Shown: piece after piece, positions 7,635-13,966 of the stretch
Position numbering within the stretch: position 1 is the first letter of the stretch
Layout of the letters: every line of letters starts with the position of its first letter
Assembly (NCBI GenBank): GCA_013368795.1
Contig: JABFXX010000535.1
Coordinates: 1-38,165 of the forward strand
Origin: Kofleriaceae bacterium
Lineage (GTDB): Bacteria; Myxococcota_A; Polyangia; Haliangiales; Haliangiaceae
Direction of reading: 5' to 3'
Length of the DNA: 38,165 nucleotides
Position numbers and translations under genes: made by a program
The notes under the pieces: generated by a model
The model's database searches: none
Seen by the model: only the letters and a program-made list of their open reading frames with translations
Told to the model about the DNA's origin: nothing

Positions 7635-8606
7635 ATGTCGCTGGATCTGCTGGTCTGCCCCGCTTGCCGTACGTGGAGTCCCGAACGGATCGACGTGAAG
7701 ACGATCGAACCGAGCGGCAGCGACTTCCTCGCATGCGAGTGCGGCCGGCGGTATCCGATCGTCGACGGCGTGCCGATCGTGCTGACCGATCCGGGCGGGT
7801 ATCTGCGCTCCGATCCTGCGACCGTGCTCGAGCGCGACGTATCGCCCGAGGTCGCGGCGGCGCTGGTCGCCGACGGCCCGGACGATGCGCCCTACGCGCG
7901 GATGCTCGAGCACGTCTCGATCTACATGGACGCGCACTGGGGCGATCGCGTCGAGCCAGCACCGGATGGACCGGGCGCGGGATTCGGGCTCGCGCCGTTC
8001 GTCGAGCGCATCGCCGCGCTGCCGCGGGTTCCGCTCGCGGTCGAGCTCGGATGCAGCGTCGGGCGGATCGCGGCGGAGCTGCCGGCCGAGCGCGTGATGG
8101 CGGTCGACATGCACTTCGGCGCGGTCCGGCGCGCACGCCGGCTCCTCGCGGGCGAGCCGGTCGCGTATGCGCGGCGCATGATCGGACGGACCTATGCGCC
8201 GGCGGTCGCGAGCGCCGGTGATCGAGCGCGCGCCGTGAAGGTCGTGTGCGGCGACGTACTCGAGCCGCCGTTCGTGCCGGGCGCGTTCGACCGGGTGGTC
8301 GCACTCAACATGCTCGACTCGGTCACCCACCCCAGGCGCCTGCTCGCGGTGATCGATGGCCTGACGAAGGTCGGTGGCGAGATCGTGATCGCGTCCCCGT
8401 ACGCATGGCAGAGCTCGGTCATGCACGAGGACGAGCGGATCGGCGGGGCCGACCCGGCCGCGGCGGTGGCGGAGATCCTGCGGACGGGGCTGTCGAGGCC
8501 GTACCGGATCGAGGACGAGGCGGAACTTTCCTGGACGTTGCGCAGGGATGCGCGCAGCGCGGTCACCTACCAGACCCACTACCTGAGGGCCCGCAAGGGA
8601 ACCTAG
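7635..8606 (+). CDS. class I SAM methyltransferase with N-terminal Trm112-like zinc ribbon
   Basis: The product is 323 residues. The N-terminus has paired cysteines C8/C11 (LLVCPACR) and C34/C36 (CECG), then RRYPIVDGVPIVL, which resembles the Trm112/UPF0434 zinc-ribbon domain found at the front of many methyltransferases. The SAM-binding motif is at about 145-153 (AVELGCSVGR), with an acidic end of strand 2 (VMAVDMHFGAVRRAR), and the motif IV region reads FDRVVALNMLDSV. The ATG at 7635 starts directly before the zinc ribbon. An upstream ATG at 7581 would overlap the start codon of the divergent gene, leaving no room for promoters, and adds residues without domain character. The substrate is unknown. 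Downstream sits the PAAR operon, 34 bp away but apparently with its own promoter. Confidence 0.82.
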   Translation: MSLDLLVCPACRTWSPERIDVKTIEPSGSDFLACECGRRYPIVDGVPIVLTDPGGYLRSDPATVLERDVSPEVAAALVADGPDDAPYARMLEHVSIYMDAHWGDRVEPAPDGPGAGFGLAPFVERIAALPRVPLAVELGCSVGRIAAELPAERVMAVDMHFGAVRRARRLLAGEPVAYARRMIGRTYAPAVASAGDRARAVKVVCGDVLEPPFVPGAFDRVVALNMLDSVTHPRRLLAVIDGLTKVGGEIVIASPYAWQSSVMHEDERIGGADPAAAVAEILRTGLSRPYRIEDEAELSWTLRRDARSAVTYQTHYLRARKGT

Positions 8607-8621
8607 ATGGGCCCAGTCCCG

Positions 8622-8627
8622 TATAAT
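8622..8627 (+). promoter_or_regulatory. -10 element (TATAAT) of the PAAR operon
   Basis: A perfect TATAAT lies 13 bases upstream of the ATG at 8641, in a window where such AT-rich hexamers are rare. At 17-bp spacing the -35 position reads GAACCT, a poor match to TTGACA. A start site about 7 bases after the hexamer would leave a 5' leader of only a few bases. Confidence 0.45.
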
Positions 8628-8640
8628 CGCTGACCACGGT

Positions 8641-9486
8641 ATGCCGGCACCGCAATCATCAGCGATGAAGCAGCTTGCGAGGCTCAAGTTCTCGCAGAAC
8701 AACCTCAGGGTGCCCGACCAGTGGCAGCAGCCAACGGGCGATCCGGCCGGCGACCATTACAACAACGCCTTCAAGCCGGAAGAGAAGTCGACGACGCCCG
8801 CAATGGCCGCGCCGCCGCTGTTCACGGCGCACTCGATGAACAAGTACCACACCGACGTTCAGAAGATGCTGACGTCGAAGATCGGTGGCTACATCGACGG
8901 CATCTGCGACGCGATCTGCTCCGCCTGGAGCACGTGGCAGTCGGCCGCGACGATGGTCGGCGTCGTCGTCAACGCGGTGACCGCGACGGGCGGTCAGGTC
9001 GTCGGCCCGCCGCTCACGCCGCTGATCCTCGCGCAGGGTCCGAAGGCGACCCCGATGGAGCTGAAGTACACGACCACGATCGCGAACGTCATCGGCACCG
9101 CGTGGCTGTCGTACACCGCGACGATCAAGGTGCCCGGCCTGCCGTGGTACCCGGCATTCGCCGCGTTCCCGTCGCCGGTCGCGCCGCCGACGCCGAACGT
9201 GCCCTGCCCCGTGGTCACGCTGACGCAGGTCCCTGTGTCGGTGAAGGCCGCGACGATGAAGCCGCAGATGATCGGTCAGCTCGCCGATCCGCAGGCGCAG
9301 TATCACCAGCAGCTGTTCGACTGCGTCTGCGATGCGTTCGAGAAGGTCCATACGATCTGGCAGACGTCGACGATGGTGACCAACGTGCTCGGCACCGGTC
9401 CCGTCCCGACGTTCGCGCCGCCCTACGTGCCGGTCGGCCCCGTCGTCGGCGGCGTCGGCACGATGACACCCGGAGGCTTCGTGTAA
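8641..9486 (+). CDS. unknown repeat protein encoded with a PAAR tip
   Basis: The product is 281 residues and is not a family I recognise. The first 65 residues are polar and Pro-rich without a signal peptide. The rest appears to hold three related units that begin with an amphipathic helix and end in a Gly/Pro/Val-rich strand: about 83-128 (IDGICDAICSAWSTWQS, then GGQVVGPPLTP), about 145-185 (TTIANVIGTAWLSYTA, then FPSPVAPPTPN) and about 222-268 (QQLFDCVCDAFEKVHTIWQT, then FAPPYVPVGPVV). The stop and the ATG of the PAAR gene share one base (TAATG), so the two are translationally coupled. That suggests a tip-associated structural protein, adaptor or cargo of a contractile injection system. The function is inferred from context only. 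Confidence 0.6.
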   Translation: MPAPQSSAMKQLARLKFSQNNLRVPDQWQQPTGDPAGDHYNNAFKPEEKSTTPAMAAPPLFTAHSMNKYHTDVQKMLTSKIGGYIDGICDAICSAWSTWQSAATMVGVVVNAVTATGGQVVGPPLTPLILAQGPKATPMELKYTTTIANVIGTAWLSYTATIKVPGLPWYPAFAAFPSPVAPPTPNVPCPVVTLTQVPVSVKAATMKPQMIGQLADPQAQYHQQLFDCVCDAFEKVHTIWQTSTMVTNVLGTGPVPTFAPPYVPVGPVVGGVGTMTPGGFV

Positions 9487-9806
9487 TGCCCGGCCAAGGA
9501 CGACTCGGAGACAAGTCGAACGTTCCCATCTGCGCGCACGGCTGCCCGGCGTGTCCGCATCCCGCCGTTGGCCCCGCGATCATCGGCTCGCCTGACGTGA
9601 ACGTGAACAAGCGACCCGCGCTGCGCGTCGGCGACAGGGGCGTTCACGCCGCCTGCTGCAACACGAACACGTGGGAAGCGAAGGCCGGCAGCGGCACCGT
9701 GTTCATCAACGGCAAGGCCGCCCATCGCATGGGCGACCAGGACCAGCACTGCGGCGGCAGCGGTCAGCTGATCGAAGGCTCGACCAACGTGATCGTCGGC
9801 GGCTGA
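9486..9806 (+). CDS. PAAR-domain spike tip protein
   Basis: The product is 106 residues, the usual length for stand-alone PAAR proteins. PAAR proteins form a zinc-bound cone that caps the VgrG/gp5 spike of type VI secretion and related contractile injection systems. Diagnostic segments are GRLGDKS at the N-terminus, CAHGCPACPHPAVGPAIIGS, VNKRPALRVGDRGVHAACC, GSGTVFINGKAAHRMGDQDQ and the closing STNVIVGG. Cys and His residues in CPACPH, HAACC and QHC could bind metal. It overlaps the preceding gene by one base and nearly touches the convergent small zinc-ribbon gene. No sheath, tube, baseplate or ClpV genes are in the window, so it belongs to an orphan tip set or to a system elsewhere in the genome. 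Confidence 0.88.
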   Translation: MPGQGRLGDKSNVPICAHGCPACPHPAVGPAIIGSPDVNVNKRPALRVGDRGVHAACCNTNTWEAKAGSGTVFINGKAAHRMGDQDQHCGGSGQLIEGSTNVIVGG

Positions 9807-10082
9807 TCAGTTCGGCTCGTTCGACACGAGCCGGAACCACAGCGAGCGCGGCGTCGAGCAGTGGCGGCACGTCACGTCGACGCGACGCAGTCCCGACGCC
9901 GGCGCCACGTGCTCGTGCAAGCGATACTCGCCGTTGCACAGCGGGCACGCGAGCGCAGCAGCTCGCACCTCGACGACCGCGGCCGAGGTGACCTTGATCG
10001 GGCGCTCGGGCGAGCCACCCGGCGAAAGCGACGCGAGGAGCTCACGATCCCCGACGAAGTCACGCGCGATGGTTCCGCTCAT
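9807..10082 (-). CDS. small zinc-ribbon-like protein
   Basis: The product is 91 residues. The C-terminal half contains two CxxC pairs (C46/C49 in ACPLCNGEYRLHEHV and C72/C75 in TCRHCSTPRSLWF), the layout of a zinc ribbon. The N-terminal 40 residues have no recognisable motif. Its stop codon directly follows the stop of the PAAR gene on the other strand. A role cannot be assigned. Small zinc ribbons occur as DNA/RNA-binding or chaperone-like proteins, and neighbourhood with PAAR may be chance. GC-rich third positions in this frame support it as a real gene. Confidence 0.6.
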   Translation of the reverse strand: MSGTIARDFVGDRELLASLSPGGSPERPIKVTSAAVVEVRAAALACPLCNGEYRLHEHVAPASGLRRVDVTCRHCSTPRSLWFRLVSNEPN

Positions 10083-10259
10083 ATCTCTTCACGGTAACGC
10101 ACGCGAGATTCCCCGGCACCTCCGCTTTGGGGCAGGTCACTGCGCAGGTGCAGGAGCGGGCGCCGACGTCGTGTCGAGCACGCGCGACGCGAGCATCGCG
10201 CGGGTCTCGGCGAGCTCCGAGTTTCGCCGTGGGCACACGCGATGCACCGATTTTCGAGC

Positions 10260-10988
10260 ATGGGCTACGCGAGATCGGGACGAGACCGACGAGACCTCTC
10301 GAAGCACGAGACCGTCTACGAGGATCCTGACTACGAGAAGCTGCGTGCAGGACAGACGAGACGGCAGAAGGTAACTCGCAACGTGCTCGCCGGCGGAACG
10401 TCGCTCGAGACGCTCGGCGGGCTCGTCGCGATCGTCGTGTGTCTCGTCGGGTTCTCACAGATGCCGTTCCAGATGGCGGCAGTCGGCGCGATCGCGATCG
10501 GCCTCGCGCTGTTCGCGCAGGGCGCCGCGGTCGCGGCGAGGTGGCGAGACACCGTGCGTCGCATCGAAGGCATGAAGCTGCCACCGCAGGAGCTCGCCGG
10601 CGGCGTCAGCACCGAGGTGTTCGGCGGCCTCACCGGCGTCGTGCTCGGCATCCTCGCGCTGCTCGGCGTGAAGCCGCTCGTGCTCCTGCCTGCGGCCGCG
10701 ATCGTGTTCGGCGGCGCGCTGCTCCTCGGCGGCGCGGCCCAGCCGGACCTCGTGTACCTCGCGCCGGAGCGCAACCCGAGGGTCGCACGCCAGACGTACA
10801 GCGCGATCCAGACCTCGGGCGGCGTCATGGTGCTCGTCGGCGTCGCGTCGGCAGTGCTCGGCATCCTCGGCGTCCTGAAGGTCGGTCCGGTCCTGACGCT
10901 GTCGCTGGTCGCGTACCTGGCGATCGGCGCCGCGCTGGTGTTCGCAGGTGGCGCGTTGACCGCTCGCCTGCTCCGCCGGTTCGCGTGA
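10260..10988 (+). CDS. six-segment membrane protein built from three repeats
   Basis: The product is about 242 residues from ATG 10260 (an ATG at 10242 in the same frame is an alternative). A charged N-terminus of about 45 residues (SKHETVYEDPDYEKLRAGQT) is followed by three similar units, each with two hydrophobic segments. They begin LAGGTSLETLGGLVAIVVCL, LAGGVSTEVFGGLTGVVLGI and QTSGGVMVLVGVASAVLGIL. The final residues LLRRFA are cytoplasmic-like. The threefold internal repeat is evident by eye. I know of no named family and see no catalytic motif. It precedes the flavoprotein gene by 20 bp in the same direction, so they may share a transcript. Confidence 0.65.
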   Translation: MGYARSGRDRRDLSKHETVYEDPDYEKLRAGQTRRQKVTRNVLAGGTSLETLGGLVAIVVCLVGFSQMPFQMAAVGAIAIGLALFAQGAAVAARWRDTVRRIEGMKLPPQELAGGVSTEVFGGLTGVVLGILALLGVKPLVLLPAAAIVFGGALLLGGAAQPDLVYLAPERNPRVARQTYSAIQTSGGVMVLVGVASAVLGILGVLKVGPVLTLSLVAYLAIGAALVFAGGALTARLLRRFA

Positions 10989-11008
10989 TCGCGTAGGATG
11001 CCGGCCTC

Positions 11009-12184
11009 GTGACCGAGGTCGATATCGTCATCGTCGGAGGCGGGCCCAGCGGCCTGTCGACTGCACTGCATCTGCAGGCGGCGCGTCCCCAGACGAAGCT
11101 CGTCGTCCTCGAGGCCGAGACCTATCCTCGCGAGAAGATCTGCGCCGGCGGCCTCGGCGCGCGCGGCCTGCGCATGCTCGACAGGCTCGGCGTCTCGGTC
11201 GACTGTCCGATGGTGCCGCTCGATGCGATCGCGCTCCGCGTGGGCGGCAAGGTGATCGTCACCCGCGATCCCGGGCTCGGCGTCGTCGTTCGCCGCGTCG
11301 AGTTCGATCACGCGCTCGCGAAGGCGACGATCGCGAAGGGCATCGACGTCCGCGACGGCACGGCGGTCTCACGCATCGAGGTCCAGGAAGACCACGTCCT
11401 CGTCGAGACGGAGCGCGGCGACGGGTTTCGCGCGAAGGCCGTCGTCGGCGCGGACGGCGTCGGTGGCATCGTTCGTCGCGCACTTGGCTTTGGCCGCGGC
11501 GAGCTGCGCGCGCAGGTCGTCGAGCTCGACACCGAGGATCTGCCGTCGGATTTGCCGCGCGACACGGTCGTCTTCGACTTCACCGCGTCCGACCTGCACG
11601 GCTACGCGTGGGACTTCCCGACGCAGGTCGCCGGCAAGCCGATGGTCTGCCGCGGCGCGTACGTGCTGCACCACCTGGGCCCCGACTCGCCGAAGCAGCG
11701 CATCGCCGCGTACCTCGCGGGTCGCGGACTCGAGCTGTCGCGCTACCGCTTGAAGCAGTTTGCCGAGCGCGGGCTCGAGCCCGACGCCGCGATCTCCAGG
11801 CCGCGCGTGATGCTCGTCGGCGAGGCGGCCGGCATCGACATCGCGACCGGCGAAGGCATCGCGCAGGCGATCGAGTACGGCATGCTCGCCGGCCCGTACC
11901 TCGCGCGCGCGCTCGATCGCGACCGGCTGTCGTTCGGCGACTGGCGCCAGCACATCGACGGCCGTCACCTCGGCACGCAGATGAAGATCCGCCACCTCTG
12001 CTACCGCGTGTTCTATGGTCACCGCCGGCCGACCGTCGAGCGGGTGCTCACGCAGGTGCCATCGCTGATGAAGCTCGGCGTGCAGGACTTCGCCGGCCAC
12101 CCGCTGTCGAAGCTCGCGCTCGCGCGCGGTGCGGGCCAGTTCCTCGCCGCGATGGTGCGCGAGGGCATGCGCGCGCCCGAGTAG
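11009..12184 (+). CDS. geranylgeranyl-reductase-family FAD oxidoreductase
   Basis: The product is 391 residues, a usual size for the family. The FAD-binding beta-alpha-beta is at the N-terminus (DIVIVGGGPSGLSTALHLQA), followed by the substrate-side motif YPREKICAGGL, in which Cys-Ala-Gly-Gly is characteristic of geranylgeranyl reductases and related flavoproteins. Further FAD contacts are AVVGADGVGGIVRRAL near 147 and RVMLVGEAAGIDIATGEGI near 270. Family members saturate isoprenoid double bonds or act on polyketides and aromatics. The start is a GTG at 11009; a TAGGAT hexamer ends 10 bases upstream and could be a -10 element, but the gene could also be read through from the membrane-repeat gene. 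The isoprenoid substrate is not determinable here. Confidence 0.85.
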   Translation: MTEVDIVIVGGGPSGLSTALHLQAARPQTKLVVLEAETYPREKICAGGLGARGLRMLDRLGVSVDCPMVPLDAIALRVGGKVIVTRDPGLGVVVRRVEFDHALAKATIAKGIDVRDGTAVSRIEVQEDHVLVETERGDGFRAKAVVGADGVGGIVRRALGFGRGELRAQVVELDTEDLPSDLPRDTVVFDFTASDLHGYAWDFPTQVAGKPMVCRGAYVLHHLGPDSPKQRIAAYLAGRGLELSRYRLKQFAERGLEPDAAISRPRVMLVGEAAGIDIATGEGIAQAIEYGMLAGPYLARALDRDRLSFGDWRQHIDGRHLGTQMKIRHLCYRVFYGHRRPTVERVLTQVPSLMKLGVQDFAGHPLSKLALARGAGQFLAAMVREGMRAPE

Positions 12185-12244
12185 CTCGACACTCTCTGTA
12201 GGACACGGGCGCACGTTGGCGGGAGCTCCTGCTCCCGGCGGCCA

Positions 12245-12300
12245 GGAACAGAAGCTTTCTGCGCCCGGTTGCGACTTCCGGGCCGGGTGACGGCGTCACC
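12245..12300 (+). promoter_or_regulatory. possible ECF-type promoter and 15-bp palindrome upstream of the sigma gene
   Basis: GGAAC at 12245-12249 is the usual -35 core of ECF sigma promoters. GTTG follows at 12268 after an 18-bp spacer, slightly longer than usual. A perfect 15-bp palindrome, GGTGACGGCGTCACC, lies at 12286-12300, 21 bases before the chosen sigma start. Together these suggest autoregulation plus a repressor-type operator. The sequence is seen; the function is inferred. Confidence 0.35.
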
Positions 12301-12321
12301 TGTTTGGAGCTCCTGACCGAA

Positions 12322-12888
12322 ATGACCGACTCGACCCACGACTGGCAGGACCTGTTCGAGCTCCTCGGCCCGATCCACGATGACGTGCAGCTGTTTGCGC
12401 GTCGTATCGCGAGGTCGAACGCCGAGGGCGACGACGTGTTCCAGGAGGCCGTATTACGTGCCGCGCAGAAGCTGTCATCGCTGCGCGACCGCACGCGGTT
12501 CAGAGCGTGGATGCACAGCATCGTCGTGTCGGTCCACCGCACGCGTTGCCGCCGCGCGTTCTGGCGGCGGCTCACCTCGAGCGACGAAGCCGACATTCCG
12601 GACCCGGTCGGTGACGATGGCTCGCAGTGGGCCGACGAACGCGCGAGCGCGACGCGCGCCGCGAATGCCCTCGCCACGCTCCGCGCTCCGCAGCGCGAAG
12701 CGATCGTTCTATTCGAGCTACACGGCTACTCGATCGACGAGATCGCCGAGATCCAGCGCACGTCGCTGTCCTCGGTGAAATCGCGGTTGACCCGCGGCCG
12801 AGAGCGCCTCCGGCGCTACTACGCCGAGCTCGACAAGCCTGTATTCGATGATCCCAAAGCCCTTACCAACGAGGCGTGCCGTGGCTGA
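12322..12888 (+). CDS. ECF-type RNA polymerase sigma factor
   Basis: The product is 188 residues with the two-domain ECF layout. Region 2 covers about residues 25-80 (DDVQLFARRIARSNAEGDDV, FQEAVLRAAQKL, TRFRAWMHSIVVSV), including the D-D/E-FQE core-binding segment. Region 4 covers about 130-180 (LRAPQREAIVLFELHGYSID, EIAEIQRTSLSSVKSRLTRG), the helix-turn-helix that reads the -35 element. ATG 12322 is preferred because GGAG lies 11 bases upstream; an in-frame TTG at 12304 is the alternative. The stop codon overlaps a tiny ORF (12881) by 8 bases, the position where an anti-sigma gene is usually found. It probably controls the secreted protein downstream, but the signal is unknown. Confidence 0.9.
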   Translation: MTDSTHDWQDLFELLGPIHDDVQLFARRIARSNAEGDDVFQEAVLRAAQKLSSLRDRTRFRAWMHSIVVSVHRTRCRRAFWRRLTSSDEADIPDPVGDDGSQWADERASATRAANALATLRAPQREAIVLFELHGYSIDEIAEIQRTSLSSVKSRLTRGRERLRRYYAELDKPVFDDPKALTNEACRG

Positions 12889-12988
12889 TCCATGGACCAA
12901 CGATCTTGCCGCTCTCGCACCGGCCTTTCGTCGCTCGCGACGACACGCGCCGCGCTTCACCAACAATTCACCGAGAAGAGAGAGCTGA
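12881..12988 (+). CDS. tiny ORF (35 aa) overlapping the sigma factor, anti-sigma-like N-terminus
   Basis: A GTG at 12881 inside the last codons of the sigma gene opens a 35-codon frame ending with TGA at 12986-12988. Its product starts MADPWTNDLAALAPAFRR and ends in an Arg-rich tail. The 8-base overlap is typical of translational coupling between ECF sigma and anti-sigma genes, and the first residues resemble the start of anti-sigma proteins. It has no membrane segment of its own; one appears 2 bases later in another frame at the start of the next gene. It could be a genuine micropeptide, a remnant of a frameshifted anti-sigma factor, or not expressed. Confidence 0.4.
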   Translation: MADPWTNDLAALAPAFRRSRRHAPRFTNNSPRRES

Positions 12989-12990
12989 AC

Positions 12991-13551
12991 ATGCGCTTCT
13001 TCAAGCAACGTCCTGTGCTCGCTACCCTCATCACACTCTTGACCCTTGGACTGTTCGCGCCGCTCGCATATGCGGTCGTCGATCGCGTGTGGATCTCGAT
13101 CGACACGTCGAAGTCCGAGTCCGACCTCGCGGCCGACGTGAAGGATCAGCTCGAGGCTGCCGGCTACACCCCACGCAGTGTCGAGATCGAGAAGTCCCAG
13201 GACCAGATCGTGATCCGCGGCGAGTTCGGTTCCGACGCAGTCCAGTTACCCAAGAACGCGAAGATCGTCATCGACGGCGTCACGGCAGACTTGCCCTCGG
13301 CCGCGACGATCCGCCCGCTGAAGGCCGACCTGAAGTGCGCCCTCACCGATGCGCAGCAAAAGCAACTGACAAGCGTCATGTCGAGCAAGTCTGTGGTCGA
13401 TGTCATGGTCGACCGCATCACGGACGAGATCGATGATGCGGGGCTCGAGGCAGCGCTCACCGGGGCGCTGTCCGACGGCGGCTTCCGCGATGTCGTGGTC
13501 CACGCCGGCGCTCACGAGATCACGGTCACCATCAAGTCACCGCCTCGCTGA
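12991..13551 (+). CDS. secreted or membrane-anchored protein of unknown function next to the ECF sigma gene
   Basis: The product is 186 residues from ATG 12991, which has a purine-rich GAAGAGAGAG ribosome site ending about 7 bases upstream. Residues 1-29 form a signal peptide or anchor (MRFFKQRPVLATLITLLTLG, then LFAPLAYA). The mature part has alternating strands and helices (VWISIDTSKSESDLAADVKD, ITDEIDDAGLEAALTGALSD) with one Cys. I recognise no domain; the repeated pattern of a strand followed by an acidic helix hints at two small alpha/beta units. The position directly after the sigma gene suggests it is a target or a regulator of that sigma factor. If the upstream tiny ORF is the detached cytoplasmic part of an anti-sigma protein, this could be its membrane and periplasmic part. 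Confidence 0.65.
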   Translation: MRFFKQRPVLATLITLLTLGLFAPLAYAVVDRVWISIDTSKSESDLAADVKDQLEAAGYTPRSVEIEKSQDQIVIRGEFGSDAVQLPKNAKIVIDGVTADLPSAATIRPLKADLKCALTDAQQKQLTSVMSSKSVVDVMVDRITDEIDDAGLEAALTGALSDGGFRDVVVHAGAHEITVTIKSPPR

Positions 13552-13573
13552 GCATGAGCGCTACGATGCCGCC

Positions 13574-13966
13574 GTGAGTGAACCGCGGTACGCGAAGCAA
13601 GTGATCGTGATGCGCAAGGACCTCGGCATGCGCAAGGGCAAGATGATCGCGCAGGGCGCACACGCTTCGCTCGCGGTGCTCGTCAACGCCGGCACGATCG
13701 ACGACGGCAGGTTCACGCTGCCGCTCGATCCTCCGACGCAGGCGTGGCTCGGCGGCAGGTTCACGAAGGTCTGCGTCTCCGTCGACTCGGAGGCCGCGCT
13801 CGACGAGGTCGTCGCCCGCGCCCGCGCCGCCGGCGTTCCGGTCGCGCTGATCACCGATTCGGGCAAGACCGAGTTTCACGGTGTGCCGACGAAGACGTGC
13901 TGCGCCGTCGGTCCCGCATGGACCGAGGACGTCGACGCGATCACGGGCGAGCTGCCGCTGCTCTGA
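13574..13966 (+). CDS. peptidyl-tRNA hydrolase, Pth2 family
   Basis: The product is 130 residues, close to the usual 115-130. Pth2 cleaves peptidyl-tRNA released from stalled ribosomes and recycles the tRNA. The family signatures are present: KQVIVMRKDLGMRKGKMIAQ followed by GAHA at the N-terminus, a central KVCVSVDSEAALDEVVARAR, then LITDSGKTEFHGVPTKTCCA and VGP, matching the conserved D-x-G-x-T and TKT-x(n)-GP elements. Pth2 is standard in archaea and eukaryotes, while most bacteria rely on the unrelated Pth1; bacterial Pth2-like proteins are patchy. The start is GTG 13574; a nearby ATG at 13566 is out of frame. The last 26 bases overlap the 3' end of the convergent octaheme cytochrome gene. 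Confidence 0.85.
   Translation: MSEPRYAKQVIVMRKDLGMRKGKMIAQGAHASLAVLVNAGTIDDGRFTLPLDPPTQAWLGGRFTKVCVSVDSEAALDEVVARARAAGVPVALITDSGKTEFHGVPTKTCCAVGPAWTEDVDAITGELPLL

Noticed and set aside
10137-10247. A 36-codon minus-strand frame (GTG 10247) in the gap before the membrane-repeat gene
   Set aside because: Third positions are GC-rich and the tail reads like a protein end, but it is short, has no ribosome site and has no recognisable homologue. Left unannotated.
12220-12237. CGGGAG-CTCCTG-CTCCCG hairpin after the flavoprotein gene as a terminator
   Set aside because: The 6-bp stem is not followed by a T-run; it may still have an RNA role, but the support is weak.
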